Positions 47,344 through 56,114 of a stretch of 64,000 nt of DNA are shown piece by piece. The DNA lies in NCBI GenBank assembly GCA_027306915.1, contig DAHUYW010000002.1, forward strand, positions 131,305-195,304. Direction: 5' to 3'. How positions within the stretch are numbered: position 1 is the stretch's first letter; each line of letters begins with the position of its first letter. A program made the position numbers and the translations under genes. The DNA is from Spirochaetales bacterium (GTDB taxonomy: Bacteria > Spirochaetota > Spirochaetia > DAHUYW01). The notes under the pieces were generated by a model. That model made no database searches, was not told the DNA's origin, and worked only from the letters and a program-made list of their open reading frames with translations.

Positions 47344-48681
47344 TTACCAACCCGGAAGGCCGAGCTGCTTTGCCTGCTTTACGACGTCCGCGTCGTAGTC
47401 CTTGGCGGCCTGAAGGGAGCTTTCCAAACCGAGGCCGTCGGAGACGCAGATCTGCGGCAAGTTAGGGCCCTTGATCGGAGAGAGAAACTCGAGGGCCGGG
47501 GCGGTGCGCCCTGAATCGATGTAGGGCAACATGTCCTTCACGCCGGGCAGGACGTCGTCCGGAAGAGCGACCCCTTTCATGGCGAACGGCCCGTCCGGCT
47601 TCTGCGCCGCCACGAAGGCTTCGATTCCTTCCTTCGATTCAAAGAAGGCGACCCACTTCTTCGCCGCCTCGATGTTCTTGTTCTGGTTGTAGATGGAGAA
47701 GCCCGCAGGCATCCAGATCGTGAGACCGTTGCTGTCGGAGGAATCGCCGGGCTGCGCGAAGAACCCGATGTCCTGAACCTTGGCAGGATCGATCTTCTTG
47801 AGGTTGGCGAACGCAAAGGTGAGCATCGGATATTGCGCACCTTGCCCGCTCAGCAGCATCGAAAGCGCTTGCTCGTAGGTAGTCGAGGCTGCATCCTTGT
47901 TGATGAGACCCCGCTTCCAGACCTCCTGCAGCTTCTGGAATCCGCTCAACGCGGCCGGGTTGTCGGCGAAGCCCGTCTTGTGAGCGGTGAAATCGGTCGC
48001 AAAGGTCGGATCCGCCTTCTGAACGTTGTAGTAGTCGGCGAGCAGGATGAGCTGCGAGGTCCAGTCGTCCTTGTAGGAGGCGATGATCGGGAGAATCCCC
48101 GCAGCCTTGATCTTCTCGCTGTTTGCGATGAGCTCGCCCCACGTCATGGGGACCTTCAGGCCGAGCTGCGCGTAGACCTTTTTGTTGTAGAGCCAACCGC
48201 CTCCCATGATTGTTCCGGCGGGGGCGGCGTAGACTCGCCCATCGACGGCAACCGTCGTCTTGAACGATTCGAGGACACTGCTCATGTAGGGCTCGTTTGT
48301 AAGGTCGACGAAGTTCCTCGACGGGGACAGCTGCTGGAACAGCGACCCGCTGTTGAAGTAGTTGATGTCGTCCATGTCACCTGCTGCAAGCCTCGTTTTC
48401 ACGAGGTTCTCGCCGTCGGGCCCGCCCGGCCGCAGGTCGATCGTCACGTCAATGTTCAGCTTCTTCTCGGCTGCGACAATGACGCTCTTGATTCCGTCCA
48501 GGGCGGTCTGGTTATCGATGAGCAGGGTGAGCTTCGTCGGTCCGCTCATCGCGGAAGCGCCCGTGGCGCTCGAAGAGCTCTTTTCGCTGCTGCCGCCGGC
48601 AAAGGCATATGCGGTGATCGTCAGTGAGATCGCAAACACCACGGCGGCCGCAACGGCAATTCTCGGTCCGATTCGCTTCAT
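47344..48681 (-). CDS. ABC transporter sugar-binding protein, rhamnoside locus
   Basis: 445-aa solute-binding protein. The signal peptide covers MKRIGPRIAVAAAVVFAISL plus TITAYAF; the mature part starts AGGSSEKSSSS with no lipobox Cys, as in the other binding protein of this window. The fold shows DVTIDLRPGGPDGENLVKTR, VYAAPAGTIMGGGWLYNKKV and WKRGLINKDAASTTYEQALS. AGGAGG lies just before the ATG at 48681. It is the first gene of the transporter unit, following the two-component genes by 139 bp. Confidence 0.9.
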   Translation of the reverse strand: MKRIGPRIAVAAAVVFAISLTITAYAFAGGSSEKSSSSATGASAMSGPTKLTLLIDNQTALDGIKSVIVAAEKKLNIDVTIDLRPGGPDGENLVKTRLAAGDMDDINYFNSGSLFQQLSPSRNFVDLTNEPYMSSVLESFKTTVAVDGRVYAAPAGTIMGGGWLYNKKVYAQLGLKVPMTWGELIANSEKIKAAGILPIIASYKDDWTSQLILLADYYNVQKADPTFATDFTAHKTGFADNPAALSGFQKLQEVWKRGLINKDAASTTYEQALSMLLSGQGAQYPMLTFAFANLKKIDPAKVQDIGFFAQPGDSSDSNGLTIWMPAGFSIYNQNKNIEAAKKWVAFFESKEGIEAFVAAQKPDGPFAMKGVALPDDVLPGVKDMLPYIDSGRTAPALEFLSPIKGPNLPQICVSDGLGLESSLQAAKDYDADVVKQAKQLGLPGW

Positions 48682-48820
48682 GCATTCCTCCTTCGCGATT
48701 TTCCGCCTCTAGCGTAGCATGACCATGCGGAAGCGCGACATGGAGGATTGAACACAATCGAATGGATAGTCCTGCACTCACGCGACGAGTGCGCGGGAAT
48801 CGGGAGTCTCCTTGAACCAG

Positions 48821-50305
48821 CTAGGAATTATCACGAAGCGTTGCCTGGCGTCTCGCGAACTCGGAGGGTGACCCGCCCGTAACGGTTCGAAACACTCGGC
48901 TGAAGTAGAAGGGATCCTTGAAGCCCACACACCGCGAGACGTTCTTCAGGGGCATGGAAGGACTCTCTCGGATGAGCCTTTGCGCAGCCTCTATCCGGCA
49001 TTGCCGCAGGTATTCGTTGAAGGAGCGTCCGGCCTGCTTCCGGAAAAGTCGGCTTAGATAGCTCGGGGAAATGCGGAATGCGGCGCACATGGACCCCACG
49101 GTGAGATTTCTTGAATAGGAGGACTCGACGTGGCTGCGCATGGATTCAAAGAGTGACGATGCCATCGCATCCTGTTCGGCTCCCAGATCGAGGCCCGCTG
49201 CCCGAGCGCCGAGCGCGCGCAATGACTCCTCGAGGTCCGCAAAATCGACCGCCCCGACGAGGAGCTCTTCGAGGCGCGAATCGAGCTCCGCGGGATCGAT
49301 CGAACGCGGCGACGAGCGCTGGATGACGTGCAGCAGGCTTCGCGCGGCCGACTCCACGACCACAACCGGCAGCCCCTCTCGCCGCCAGCACCTCACCTCT
49401 TCGTGCACTATCGCCTCGAGCGCGTCGAGGTCGGCGTTGAACACCGCTTGCTCGATCCTTCCCGCAACTACCGCATCGACAAGTGCCGCGCGGCGCTCGG
49501 CCACCGGCGCTTCGAGCGTCTGCGTGAGGCCGAGTGCAATCACTCGATCCAGCTGCCGGTAGAGCGACACGACCTCGGATCCGAGCCGTCCCCCGGCCAC
49601 CTCCCGCGGAGCAAACAGGAGCGTTCGATAAAGTCCGGATGGACCGATCGCCTCCTCGCTGCACACCCTGACGAAGGCCTCTCGGGAGATCCGATCCGAA
49701 GGCGCAACGAAGAGCACCTCCCTTCCATCTCGCCCATGAATGCGCCAGACGCCTTCCGTGCAGCGCTCCTCCCCTCCGATCTCCTTGTCGGCCGGTATCC
49801 GCGATGGGGGTCCGCCGCATCGAAGAATCGCCAGATGAAGCTCCATCTCGATCCCGCCCTCGCCTGCCGGCGCCCCCGTCCGATCCTCGACCATCGCCCG
49901 CACCAGGGCAAGCGTGCGACCGTCGCTGTTCTTCAGCAGAGTGGGGCGCATTCGATCGAGGACCTCGACGAGTCTGCGGGGCGCAACCGGCTTTAGGACG
50001 TAATCCACGACCCCGGTGTTCAATGCCCGTCGGACGTATTCGAACTCCTGATAACCGCTGACGATGATGGCGGGAGTCTGCGGATTAGACTCTTTCAGCC
50101 CCGCTACAAAATCGATCCCGTCCATCACCGGCATCTTCACGTCGGTGATGACCAGATCAGGCTTCGCCTCCCGCGCACGGTCGAGAGCCTCTCGGCCATT
50201 GGTCGCTGTCGCAACCACCGCAAACTCGGGGCACCTTCGTTCGATCACAGAGCGAAGGTAGCGCATGGCGGCGGGCTCATCCTCGACGAGTAGAACTGTA
50301 AACAT
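48821..50305 (-). CDS. Response regulator, AraC output (YesN-like)
   Basis: 494-aa DNA-binding response regulator. The receiver domain (1-120) has the acidic pair near 8-10, phospho-acceptor Asp55 in LVITDVKMPVMDGIDFV and Lys in DYVLKPVAP. The C-terminal AraC domain (about 385-485) includes AFRISPSYLSRLFRKQAG and IGFKDPFYFSRVFRTVTG-like pattern (seen as GFKDPFYFSRVFRTVTGG). A linker of about 260 residues separates them. It is coupled to the YesM-like kinase (29-base overlap) and probably controls the rhamnoside importer genes downstream. Confidence 0.88.
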   Translation of the reverse strand: MFTVLLVEDEPAAMRYLRSVIERRCPEFAVVATATNGREALDRAREAKPDLVITDVKMPVMDGIDFVAGLKESNPQTPAIIVSGYQEFEYVRRALNTGVVDYVLKPVAPRRLVEVLDRMRPTLLKNSDGRTLALVRAMVEDRTGAPAGEGGIEMELHLAILRCGGPPSRIPADKEIGGEERCTEGVWRIHGRDGREVLFVAPSDRISREAFVRVCSEEAIGPSGLYRTLLFAPREVAGGRLGSEVVSLYRQLDRVIALGLTQTLEAPVAERRAALVDAVVAGRIEQAVFNADLDALEAIVHEEVRCWRREGLPVVVVESAARSLLHVIQRSSPRSIDPAELDSRLEELLVGAVDFADLEESLRALGARAAGLDLGAEQDAMASSLFESMRSHVESSYSRNLTVGSMCAAFRISPSYLSRLFRKQAGRSFNEYLRQCRIEAAQRLIRESPSMPLKNVSRCVGFKDPFYFSRVFRTVTGGSPSEFARRQATLRDNS

Positions 50306-52118
50306 CGCTATCGACCTTCTCGGATGGAACGAGAGTCCCGCCGATTGCTATGCGTGCGCCGCCAGACGGGGCATTCTCCATCTCGAACACGAAGTCGCCC
50401 CGATAGAAGAGATGGAGTCGCGTATAGGTGTTGAGCAAACCGAGGCCGCCGATCTCCATTCCGGAGCTCTCGTCTTTGCTGCTGGGCTGCACGTCGAAGG
50501 CCGCCATCTTCGTGCGAAGCTGTTGCAGGACGACCGGGTCGAAGCCCTGCCCATTGTCGCTTATCTCGATCATCCACCGCTCCCCTGAGCGATATCCCCG
50601 GACGCGGATGCTCATGGGGCCCTCGAGATTTCGGTAGGCGTGGTTTATCGAGTTCTCGACGATCTGCTGGAGCACGATCTTCGGAATCGCGACCGTGAGG
50701 ATCTCCCGGTCGACCTCAAATGCAAAGTCGAGTCGAGTCTCCAAGCGCTTCTTCATGAGAAATAGATACGCCCGCACGTGCTCGAGCTCTTCCGCGACGG
50801 TTGCCGAACGCACCGTAGTCGAGGTCGAATAGCGCAGCATTGCGGCTATCGCATCGCAGATCTCGGCGATCTCCTCGTTGCCGAGCTCCAGCCCTTTGCC
50901 GGCGATAACGGTGAGGATGTTGTAGAGGAAATGGGGGTTCACCTGGGCCTGCAAGGAATCGAGCCTTGACTGGAGCCATAGGGTGCGCGAGCGAAGCTCT
51001 CGCCGTATCGCTTCGTCCAGGCGCCCGCGAAGCCGTTGAAACGAGCGATCAAGTGCGACTATCTCGTCGTTTTCGTGATCGAGCGCCTTCTGCCCCGGAA
51101 GGTTCGACAGCTCGGTTTCTTCCATCCTCCTGCGGATGAGGCGCAGCGGCTCGGTGAGCCGAGCCGAAGAGAACCAGTTGTACAAGACCGATGCGAGTAT
51201 GATTAGGAGTCCGACGCCGGCCGTGGTCCAGCCGACGAAGGCGAGAGGTCGCAGCAGGACGTCGCGGCTCAAGATCAGGATTATCCTCATCCCCGTGTAG
51301 CTCGATTTCGCGGAGATGACGAGCTCGCTTTTTCCGGTCAACGGATTGCGCCGGAAACTCTCCGTTCCCTCGGACCGTTCGGACGTCGCAAGGTAGTATG
51401 ATAGGAGCTCCGGCGAGGTCGGAGCGCTCTCGTAGAAAGGAGCGCCGCCGGGCTGGATCGCAAGGATTCGGACGTAGCTTCGGTTGGGAACGCTGAAGAG
51501 CGCGTCAAGGTCGGCTGTCGGATTCTGCACTTCGATGAACGCCAGATCGCCGTCGGGCCCCGGTACGACGCGGGCAAGACCGTACACCCGGACCCTCGCG
51601 TGGGTATCCCACGGATCATCGTGCGGTGGGACCACGACCGCCCGGCCTCGGGCTTCCCTGGCCGCCACGTAGCCGGGAAGGTCCGTGAACGGAAGAACCT
51701 CCGAGTCTATCTGTCCATGGTTGATGAAGTTGCTCGAAAAGAAATCTCCCGCCCTCGTGACGACGACCACGCTGTAGAAGTTCTTCTGAATCGAATAGGT
51801 CATCAGATCGCTGCGGACGGCCTGGGCCGCTTCGTTTATGAACGGGGAGTTCTGGAAATCGTTTCGGTTGAGAGTCGCAAGGGTGATGAGCCCGGACCTG
51901 AAACTGTTGTCGGAGATGAGGTTCGTCGTGATGAAGTCCATCGGGTGAATCAGATTATCGAGATGGAGGCTGATCCGGGAGGTGAGAAGCCGGTAGGTGC
52001 TCGCCGCGTTGTCCTCGAACAGGCGCGAGGTATAGGCATAGAAGGTTATTCCGAGGACCACAACCAGGAAAAAGACGAGTAACGAATACCGGACCAGGAG
52101 TCTAGTCTGAAATCTCAC
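50277..52118 (-). CDS. Sensor histidine kinase, YesM-like
   Basis: 613-aa membrane kinase of the LytS/YesM group. The N-terminal helix (YSLLVFFLVVVLGITFYAYT) is followed by an extracytoplasmic sensor domain of about 270 residues, a second helix (LAFVGWTTAGVGLLIILAS), a HAMP-like linker, the phosphorylated His in QAQVNPHFLYNILTV and an ATPase domain (LQQIVENSINHAY, EISDNGQGFDP, GGLGLLNTYTRL). I start it at the GTG at 52118; a TTG at 52151 has no better ribosome site. It probably senses a rhamnoside-type sugar. Confidence 0.85.
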   Translation of the reverse strand: MRFQTRLLVRYSLLVFFLVVVLGITFYAYTSRLFEDNAASTYRLLTSRISLHLDNLIHPMDFITTNLISDNSFRSGLITLATLNRNDFQNSPFINEAAQAVRSDLMTYSIQKNFYSVVVVTRAGDFFSSNFINHGQIDSEVLPFTDLPGYVAAREARGRAVVVPPHDDPWDTHARVRVYGLARVVPGPDGDLAFIEVQNPTADLDALFSVPNRSYVRILAIQPGGAPFYESAPTSPELLSYYLATSERSEGTESFRRNPLTGKSELVISAKSSYTGMRIILILSRDVLLRPLAFVGWTTAGVGLLIILASVLYNWFSSARLTEPLRLIRRRMEETELSNLPGQKALDHENDEIVALDRSFQRLRGRLDEAIRRELRSRTLWLQSRLDSLQAQVNPHFLYNILTVIAGKGLELGNEEIAEICDAIAAMLRYSTSTTVRSATVAEELEHVRAYLFLMKKRLETRLDFAFEVDREILTVAIPKIVLQQIVENSINHAYRNLEGPMSIRVRGYRSGERWMIEISDNGQGFDPVVLQQLRTKMAAFDVQPSSKDESSGMEIGGLGLLNTYTRLHLFYRGDFVFEMENAPSGGARIAIGGTLVPSEKVDSDVYSSTRRG

Positions 52119-52231
52119 GTCTCCACGCTTCGCCGTTCGTGGCGTGAACAATTATTCGATCCGGTCATCGCTTCTGTCAAGCAAATCCCGCCGGCCCCCC
52201 TGCCCGCAAGCTTGCCGCGAGCCCGGTGACC

Positions 52232-52315
52232 TCAGGCGTTCATCCCGGGAAGGTATGCCGCGAGCCGATCGAGGGTCTGCCGTTGGCCTTCGATTGCCCC
52301 GTACTTCTCCGCCAC
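52232..52315 (-). pseudogene. 3' remnant of an SRPBCC-family gene
   Basis: A 27-codon piece reading VAEKYGAIEGQRQTLDRLA and ending YLPGMNA then stop. This is the typical C-terminal helix of AHSA1/SRPBCC proteins, the family found twice nearby. An in-frame TAG lies directly upstream, and the rest of the gene is missing. Confidence 0.55.
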
Positions 52316-52336
52316 CTAGGCCCGGTCGCCGTTTCG

Positions 52337-53128
52337 TCAGGCGCCAAAGAACTCCGCGAGAACCGGCGCAATGACAGCGGGGTCCGCGCCGTGGTTCTGG
52401 CCGGGGAGGGTTTTGCGGATCGCGTGTCGGAGAATCTTCGCAAGCTGATCGGCCGCCGTTTCGAACCATTTCGGGCTTGCCCCGCCGTTCATGACGAGCG
52501 CAGGCATCCTCGCGCCCGTCCATCGCCCCGCAGGAAGAGGCTTGCCCTCCATGGTGTCGCCCATGACCGCCTGGTCGTAGAGAAGGGTGTGGGCGTTCCT
52601 CTCCAACGACGGCCACATCGGGGACTGTCGCATCTGGGCGACGACCTCCGCAGGCACCCCCACGGCCACGCGCATGAAGTGCTCGACGGCATCGCCGCGG
52701 CGTCCAGCGCGCAGCAGCTTGGAGACCTTCACCCCGTAGTCGGGCGGAAGCTCGGAACGGCTCCGGTCCACCAGGAACGGCGGCTCGTAGAGAGCAAGCC
52801 TCGTAACGGTCGCAAGCCGGTCCGCGGCCTCGAGCGCGAGAACCGCCCCGGAGGAGTGGCCGAAGAGGGACGCAGAACCGCCGGCCTCACCGATGAGCGC
52901 CTCGATGTCCTCGACCTCCCGATCGACGGCGTAGGGCGGAGTGTCGCCGCTGTCGCCCCGCCCCCGGCGGTCGTAGGCGAGCACCGTAAGGCGACCGGCA
53001 AGAAGCGGCACGAGGGAGGCCGCCGCAGTCCTGTCGCTGAGCGCACCGCCGACCAGGATCAGGGCCGGCCCGTGGCCCGATCGCTCATAGGCGATCGGCG
53101 TACCATCTTTTGACGTGACTTTCTGCAT
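52337..53128 (-). CDS. Alpha/beta hydrolase
   Basis: 263-aa alpha/beta-fold hydrolase. The nucleophile elbow is ASLFGHSSGAVLALEA (Ser of GHSSG, near residue 95), with ALILVGGALSDRTAAASLVP near the oxyanion region and LTVLAYDRRGRGDSGDTPPY upstream. The C-terminal His is in QNHGADPA. It has no signal peptide. GAGGAGG lies 5 nt before the ATG at 53128, and it is the last intact gene of the ArsR cassette. Substrate unknown. Confidence 0.87.
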   Translation of the reverse strand: MQKVTSKDGTPIAYERSGHGPALILVGGALSDRTAAASLVPLLAGRLTVLAYDRRGRGDSGDTPPYAVDREVEDIEALIGEAGGSASLFGHSSGAVLALEAADRLATVTRLALYEPPFLVDRSRSELPPDYGVKVSKLLRAGRRGDAVEHFMRVAVGVPAEVVAQMRQSPMWPSLERNAHTLLYDQAVMGDTMEGKPLPAGRWTGARMPALVMNGGASPKWFETAADQLAKILRHAIRKTLPGQNHGADPAVIAPVLAEFFGA

Positions 53129-53149
53129 CTTTTCCTCCTCGAGCGAGCA

Positions 53150-54190
53150 TCAGGGCTGCCCGTATGCCCTCTTCAGCTCCGCTATGTCAATCTTCTTCAT
53201 CTTGAGCATCGCGTTCATCACCCGTCCCGATTTCTCGGCGTCCTTGTCGGCGAGCAGCTCGCCCAAAACCTTTGGAACGATCTGCCAAGAAACCCCGAAC
53301 CTGTCCTTAAGCCAGCCGCACTGCTGCGCCCGCTCATCGCCGCCTTCGCTGAGCTTCGTCCAGTAGTGATCCACCTCTTCCTGCGTCGCGCAGTCGACCA
53401 CGAACGATATCGCTTCACTAAACTTGAACACCGGGCCTCCGTTGAGCGCAGTGAACCGCTGGCCCTCGAGCTCGAACTCCACCGTCATGACGTGTCCCTG
53501 AGTCCCGCCGTGGACCTCCTTGCCGGCCTCACCGTAGCGAACGACTGTAACGATCCTCGAGTTCTTGAAGATGGCGGTGTAATACCGTGCCGCCTCTTCG
53601 GCCTCGGAATCGAACCACAAAAACGGAGTAATCTTTTGCATCAACATACCTCCTTCCCCGTGCGACGCCCGCCCGGCGCGCCCTTTTGCCTCTCCGCCGG
53701 CAACGAGCTCCGTGAGACGGTCAAGCTGCTCGCTCCAGCCCTGCTCCATTCCGGCAAGCGGACCCTCCGCCTCCGGCGTCGCCTTCACGACAACCACCTC
53801 CACCGTGAGCTTCGTCTTTCCCCCGGACTCTTCGAAGGTGACCGTGTTGCGGGTCTCGAGAATCGGCTCGCTGTCGGGCGCGAAGTAAGCATAGGCGGTG
53901 AAGGCGAGCCGCTCAGGCTCCACGACTTCGTGAAAGAGGCCGGTCATCGGGTAGATGGCGCCGTCGGGCCCGCGCATGTGGATGCGGATCGAGCCACCCG
54001 AGCGCGCGTCCACTTCGCAGACCGGCGTGTCGAACATGCGCGGACCCCACCATTTCGCGACCAGCCTCCCGTCAGTCCACGCCTTCCACACGAGCGATCG
54101 CGGCGCGTCGAACACCCGCGTCAGATGAAGCTCCCGCGCCGCCGAACTCATCGCCTGCCGGGCGCTACCCGGCCCATCGAGCTTAGCCAT
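53150..54190 (-). CDS. SRPBCC-PhnB two-domain protein
   Basis: 346-aa protein. Residues about 15-165 are an AHSA1/SRPBCC domain (LHLTRVFDAPRSLVWKAWTD, VAKWWGPRMF), which commonly binds hydrophobic ligands; about 185-325 are a PhnB/VOC-like domain (MLMQKITPFLWFDSEAEEAA, YYTAIF, GGPVFKFSEAISFVV). These are usually separate genes. The linker keeps GGAAGGAGGT (53657-53648) followed 7 nt later by an ATG at 53641, so the second domain may also be made alone. The start at 54190 lies inside the preceding gene, after GGGAGG. Confidence 0.75.
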   Translation of the reverse strand: MAKLDGPGSARQAMSSAARELHLTRVFDAPRSLVWKAWTDGRLVAKWWGPRMFDTPVCEVDARSGGSIRIHMRGPDGAIYPMTGLFHEVVEPERLAFTAYAYFAPDSEPILETRNTVTFEESGGKTKLTVEVVVVKATPEAEGPLAGMEQGWSEQLDRLTELVAGGEAKGRAGRASHGEGGMLMQKITPFLWFDSEAEEAARYYTAIFKNSRIVTVVRYGEAGKEVHGGTQGHVMTVEFELEGQRFTALNGGPVFKFSEAISFVVDCATQEEVDHYWTKLSEGGDERAQQCGWLKDRFGVSWQIVPKVLGELLADKDAEKSGRVMNAMLKMKKIDIAELKRAYGQP

Positions 54191-54539
54191 TGCCTGCCTC
54201 CCTCCCATCGATCTCGTAGTAGAGGATAATCACTCCGCTTCGCAGAGCCTTCGTCTTCGTCAGTCGGCGCCCGATCCGTTCCGGGATGTCGCGGAATTGC
54301 GGCTTGCCCCTCCCGAGCATTACCAGCTCCTTGCCCGGCCGCACACTCATTTCGTGGGTCGTCGTCGTGAAGCCCCTCGGGCCCCACCATCGCGCAATCT
54401 GCTCGGCCTCGGTAAACGCCCGCCGGACGAGCTCGCGCAAAGCCGCGAACAGCCGTGAATGGACGAGCTCTCGGGTCCGGGCGAGCAAATCGCCTGCAGC
54501 GCCGCCGGCAGCCGCCGGTCCCCTTTCAATCTGGCTCAC
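54183..54539 (-). CDS. SRPBCC-family protein, partly degenerate
   Basis: 118-aa product. The N-terminal half matches AHSA1 proteins (ELVHSRLFAALRELVRRAFT, IARWWGPRGFTTTTHEMSVR), but the last 45 residues (GKELVMLGRGKPQFRDIPER and onward) do not follow the family, and the protein is shorter than the usual 140-160 aa. This suggests an internal deletion or frameshift after VRPG. The start is a GTG at 54539, 6 nt after AAGGAGG, overlapping the ArsR gene end by 14 bases. It may be a pseudogene. Confidence 0.55.
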   Translation of the reverse strand: MSQIERGPAAAGGAAGDLLARTRELVHSRLFAALRELVRRAFTEAEQIARWWGPRGFTTTTHEMSVRPGKELVMLGRGKPQFRDIPERIGRRLTKTKALRSGVIILYYEIDGREAGNG

Positions 54540-54909
54540 CCTTTCCCTCCTTCGCTTGGTCTTGAAGCTCCTGAAGGAGCACATCGAGCCGATCGAAGCT
54601 CTCTTCCCAGAAGCGGCGATAGCGCTCGATCCAGTCGTCGGCCTCCTTGAGGGGTCCGGCCGAGAGCCGGCAGGGACGCCATTGCGCCTCCCGGCCCTTC
54701 GAGATCAGACCCGCTCGCTCCAGAACCTTCAGATGCTTGGACACGGCCGGAAGGCTGATCTCGAAGGGCGCTGCGAGCTCGGTGACCGACGCCTCCCCCG
54801 CAGAGAGACGGACCAGGATCGCACGCCGCGTGGGATCGGCAAGCGCTGCGAAGGTGGCGCTCAGGCTGCCGGACGCAGGCTCGTACTTAACCGCCTCATT
54901 AATTAACAT
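54526..54909 (-). CDS. ArsR-family winged-helix regulator
   Basis: 127-aa repressor. The winged helix covers about 15-85 (LSATFAALADPTRRAILVRL, VTELAAPFEISLPAVSKHLK, VLERAGLIS), and a charged tail with WIERYRRFWEESFDRLDVLL follows; this form is common next to SRPBCC genes. No Cys metal site is seen. I choose the ATG at 54909: it lies at the predicted transcription start, so the mRNA is probably leaderless. It heads the SRPBCC-PhnB-hydrolase cassette. Confidence 0.88.
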   Translation of the reverse strand: MLINEAVKYEPASGSLSATFAALADPTRRAILVRLSAGEASVTELAAPFEISLPAVSKHLKVLERAGLISKGREAQWRPCRLSAGPLKEADDWIERYRRFWEESFDRLDVLLQELQDQAKEGKGEPD

Positions 54910-54944
54910 ATGAGTAAAATACTCGGGTTTAAGCCGTCTGTCAA
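54895..54944 (-). promoter_or_regulatory. Promoter and operator of the ArsR cassette
   Basis: On the minus strand TTGACA (54944-54939), a 17-bp spacer and TATTTT (54921-54916) form a near-consensus promoter, with the ATG starting 7 nt after the -10 box. The imperfect palindrome CTCATATGTTAATTAATGAG (54914-54895, 7 of 10 pairs) covers the start point and is a likely ArsR autoregulatory site. Confidence 0.65.
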
Positions 54945-55016
54945 GCCCTTTTCGTAGCCACTGGACGCGCTTTCTGATATCATCCGTCGAGAATATGCGG
55001 TAAGGAGGCAGTTTGC

Positions 55017-56114
55017 GTGACCGGAAAGCGGAAAACACTGCTGCAGATACCCCAAGGGACCGAGGCCTTTTACCTCGAGGAAGCCTATAGACACCGGCGG
55101 ATCATCGCCGACCTCGACCAACTTTATGAAAGCTGGGGCTATCTCCCGGTCTATACCCCTATCTTCGATTTCTTCGACAACTACCGGCCGCTTCTCTCCG
55201 AGCGCGCCCTGGAGAACGTTTACCGGCTCATTGACCGAGAAGGCGATCTCCTCATGCTGCGCTCGGATATCACCCTCTTTCTCGCCCGCCAGATGGGTCT
55301 TGCACTGCGCGAAGAGGACCTGCCGGTCCGCGTCTACTACTCCGACGTGATCCTCCGCCACCAGGATCGCGAGGACGTCTCCCGTAACGAGTTCTTTCAG
55401 TCGGGAGTCGAGCTGATCGGCAAGAAGGGCAAGGAGGCCGACATCGAGATTCTGCTCCTCCTGGCTCGTACCCTCGACCTGCTCGATCTTCCAGCCTCCA
55501 TCCACCTCGGAACACGGGCCCTCTTCGAGATCTGCTCGAGCGGGCTGCCCCTCGCCGAGCATGCCAAGCTCAGCGAGGCGATTGCGACTCGCGATGAGTC
55601 GCGGATGCTGGCCCTTTTTCAGGAGCGCGACGGCGTGTCGGCCGACTATCTCAGCCGCCTTTTCAGATTCATCGGAACGCGTGAAGAGCTGCACGAGATG
55701 TACCTCGAGGGAAAGCGCAATGCCTACCTCTCGGATGCGGCCCAGCGGGAGCTCAAGTATTTGAATGTCCTCCTCGACGCGACAGGCAGGGTGGCGCCGG
55801 AGGCGACCTTTCGAATCGACCTCTCCGAGGTCGGGGCGCAGCCCTACTATACCGGGATTGTCTTCCAGGCCTATCTGTCGGGCCAGGACGCGGCTATCGC
55901 ATCGGGCGGACGCTATGACCGGCTGCTCGAGTCCTTCGGCTTTCCGGCGCCCTCCGTGGGCTTCTCGCTCCTTCTGCGTAAGATCGAGCCCGCGATCGGG
56001 AATCACGGACGCTACGCCCGAGCGAAGGTCGAGCACGTTGCCGCGCCGACCTTCGAGGAGGCCTATCGCGAGGCGGAGCGGCTTCGCAAGAGCGGGAAGA
56101 TCGCGGTACTATGA
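55017..56114 (+). CDS. hisZ: ATP phosphoribosyltransferase regulatory subunit HisZ
   Basis: 365-aa HisRS-like protein that pairs with short HisG in the first step of histidine synthesis. The start IPQGTEAFYLEEAYRHRRII, motif-2-like RSDITLFLARQ with RVYYSDVILRHQ, and the C-terminal ASGGRYDRLLESFGFPAPSV are typical. The anticodon-binding domain of true HisRS is missing. A GTG start (55017) follows AAGGAGG with 8-nt spacing. It overlaps hisG by 4 bases. Confidence 0.92.
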   Translation: MTGKRKTLLQIPQGTEAFYLEEAYRHRRIIADLDQLYESWGYLPVYTPIFDFFDNYRPLLSERALENVYRLIDREGDLLMLRSDITLFLARQMGLALREEDLPVRVYYSDVILRHQDREDVSRNEFFQSGVELIGKKGKEADIEILLLLARTLDLLDLPASIHLGTRALFEICSSGLPLAEHAKLSEAIATRDESRMLALFQERDGVSADYLSRLFRFIGTREELHEMYLEGKRNAYLSDAAQRELKYLNVLLDATGRVAPEATFRIDLSEVGAQPYYTGIVFQAYLSGQDAAIASGGRYDRLLESFGFPAPSVGFSLLLRKIEPAIGNHGRYARAKVEHVAAPTFEEAYREAERLRKSGKIAVL

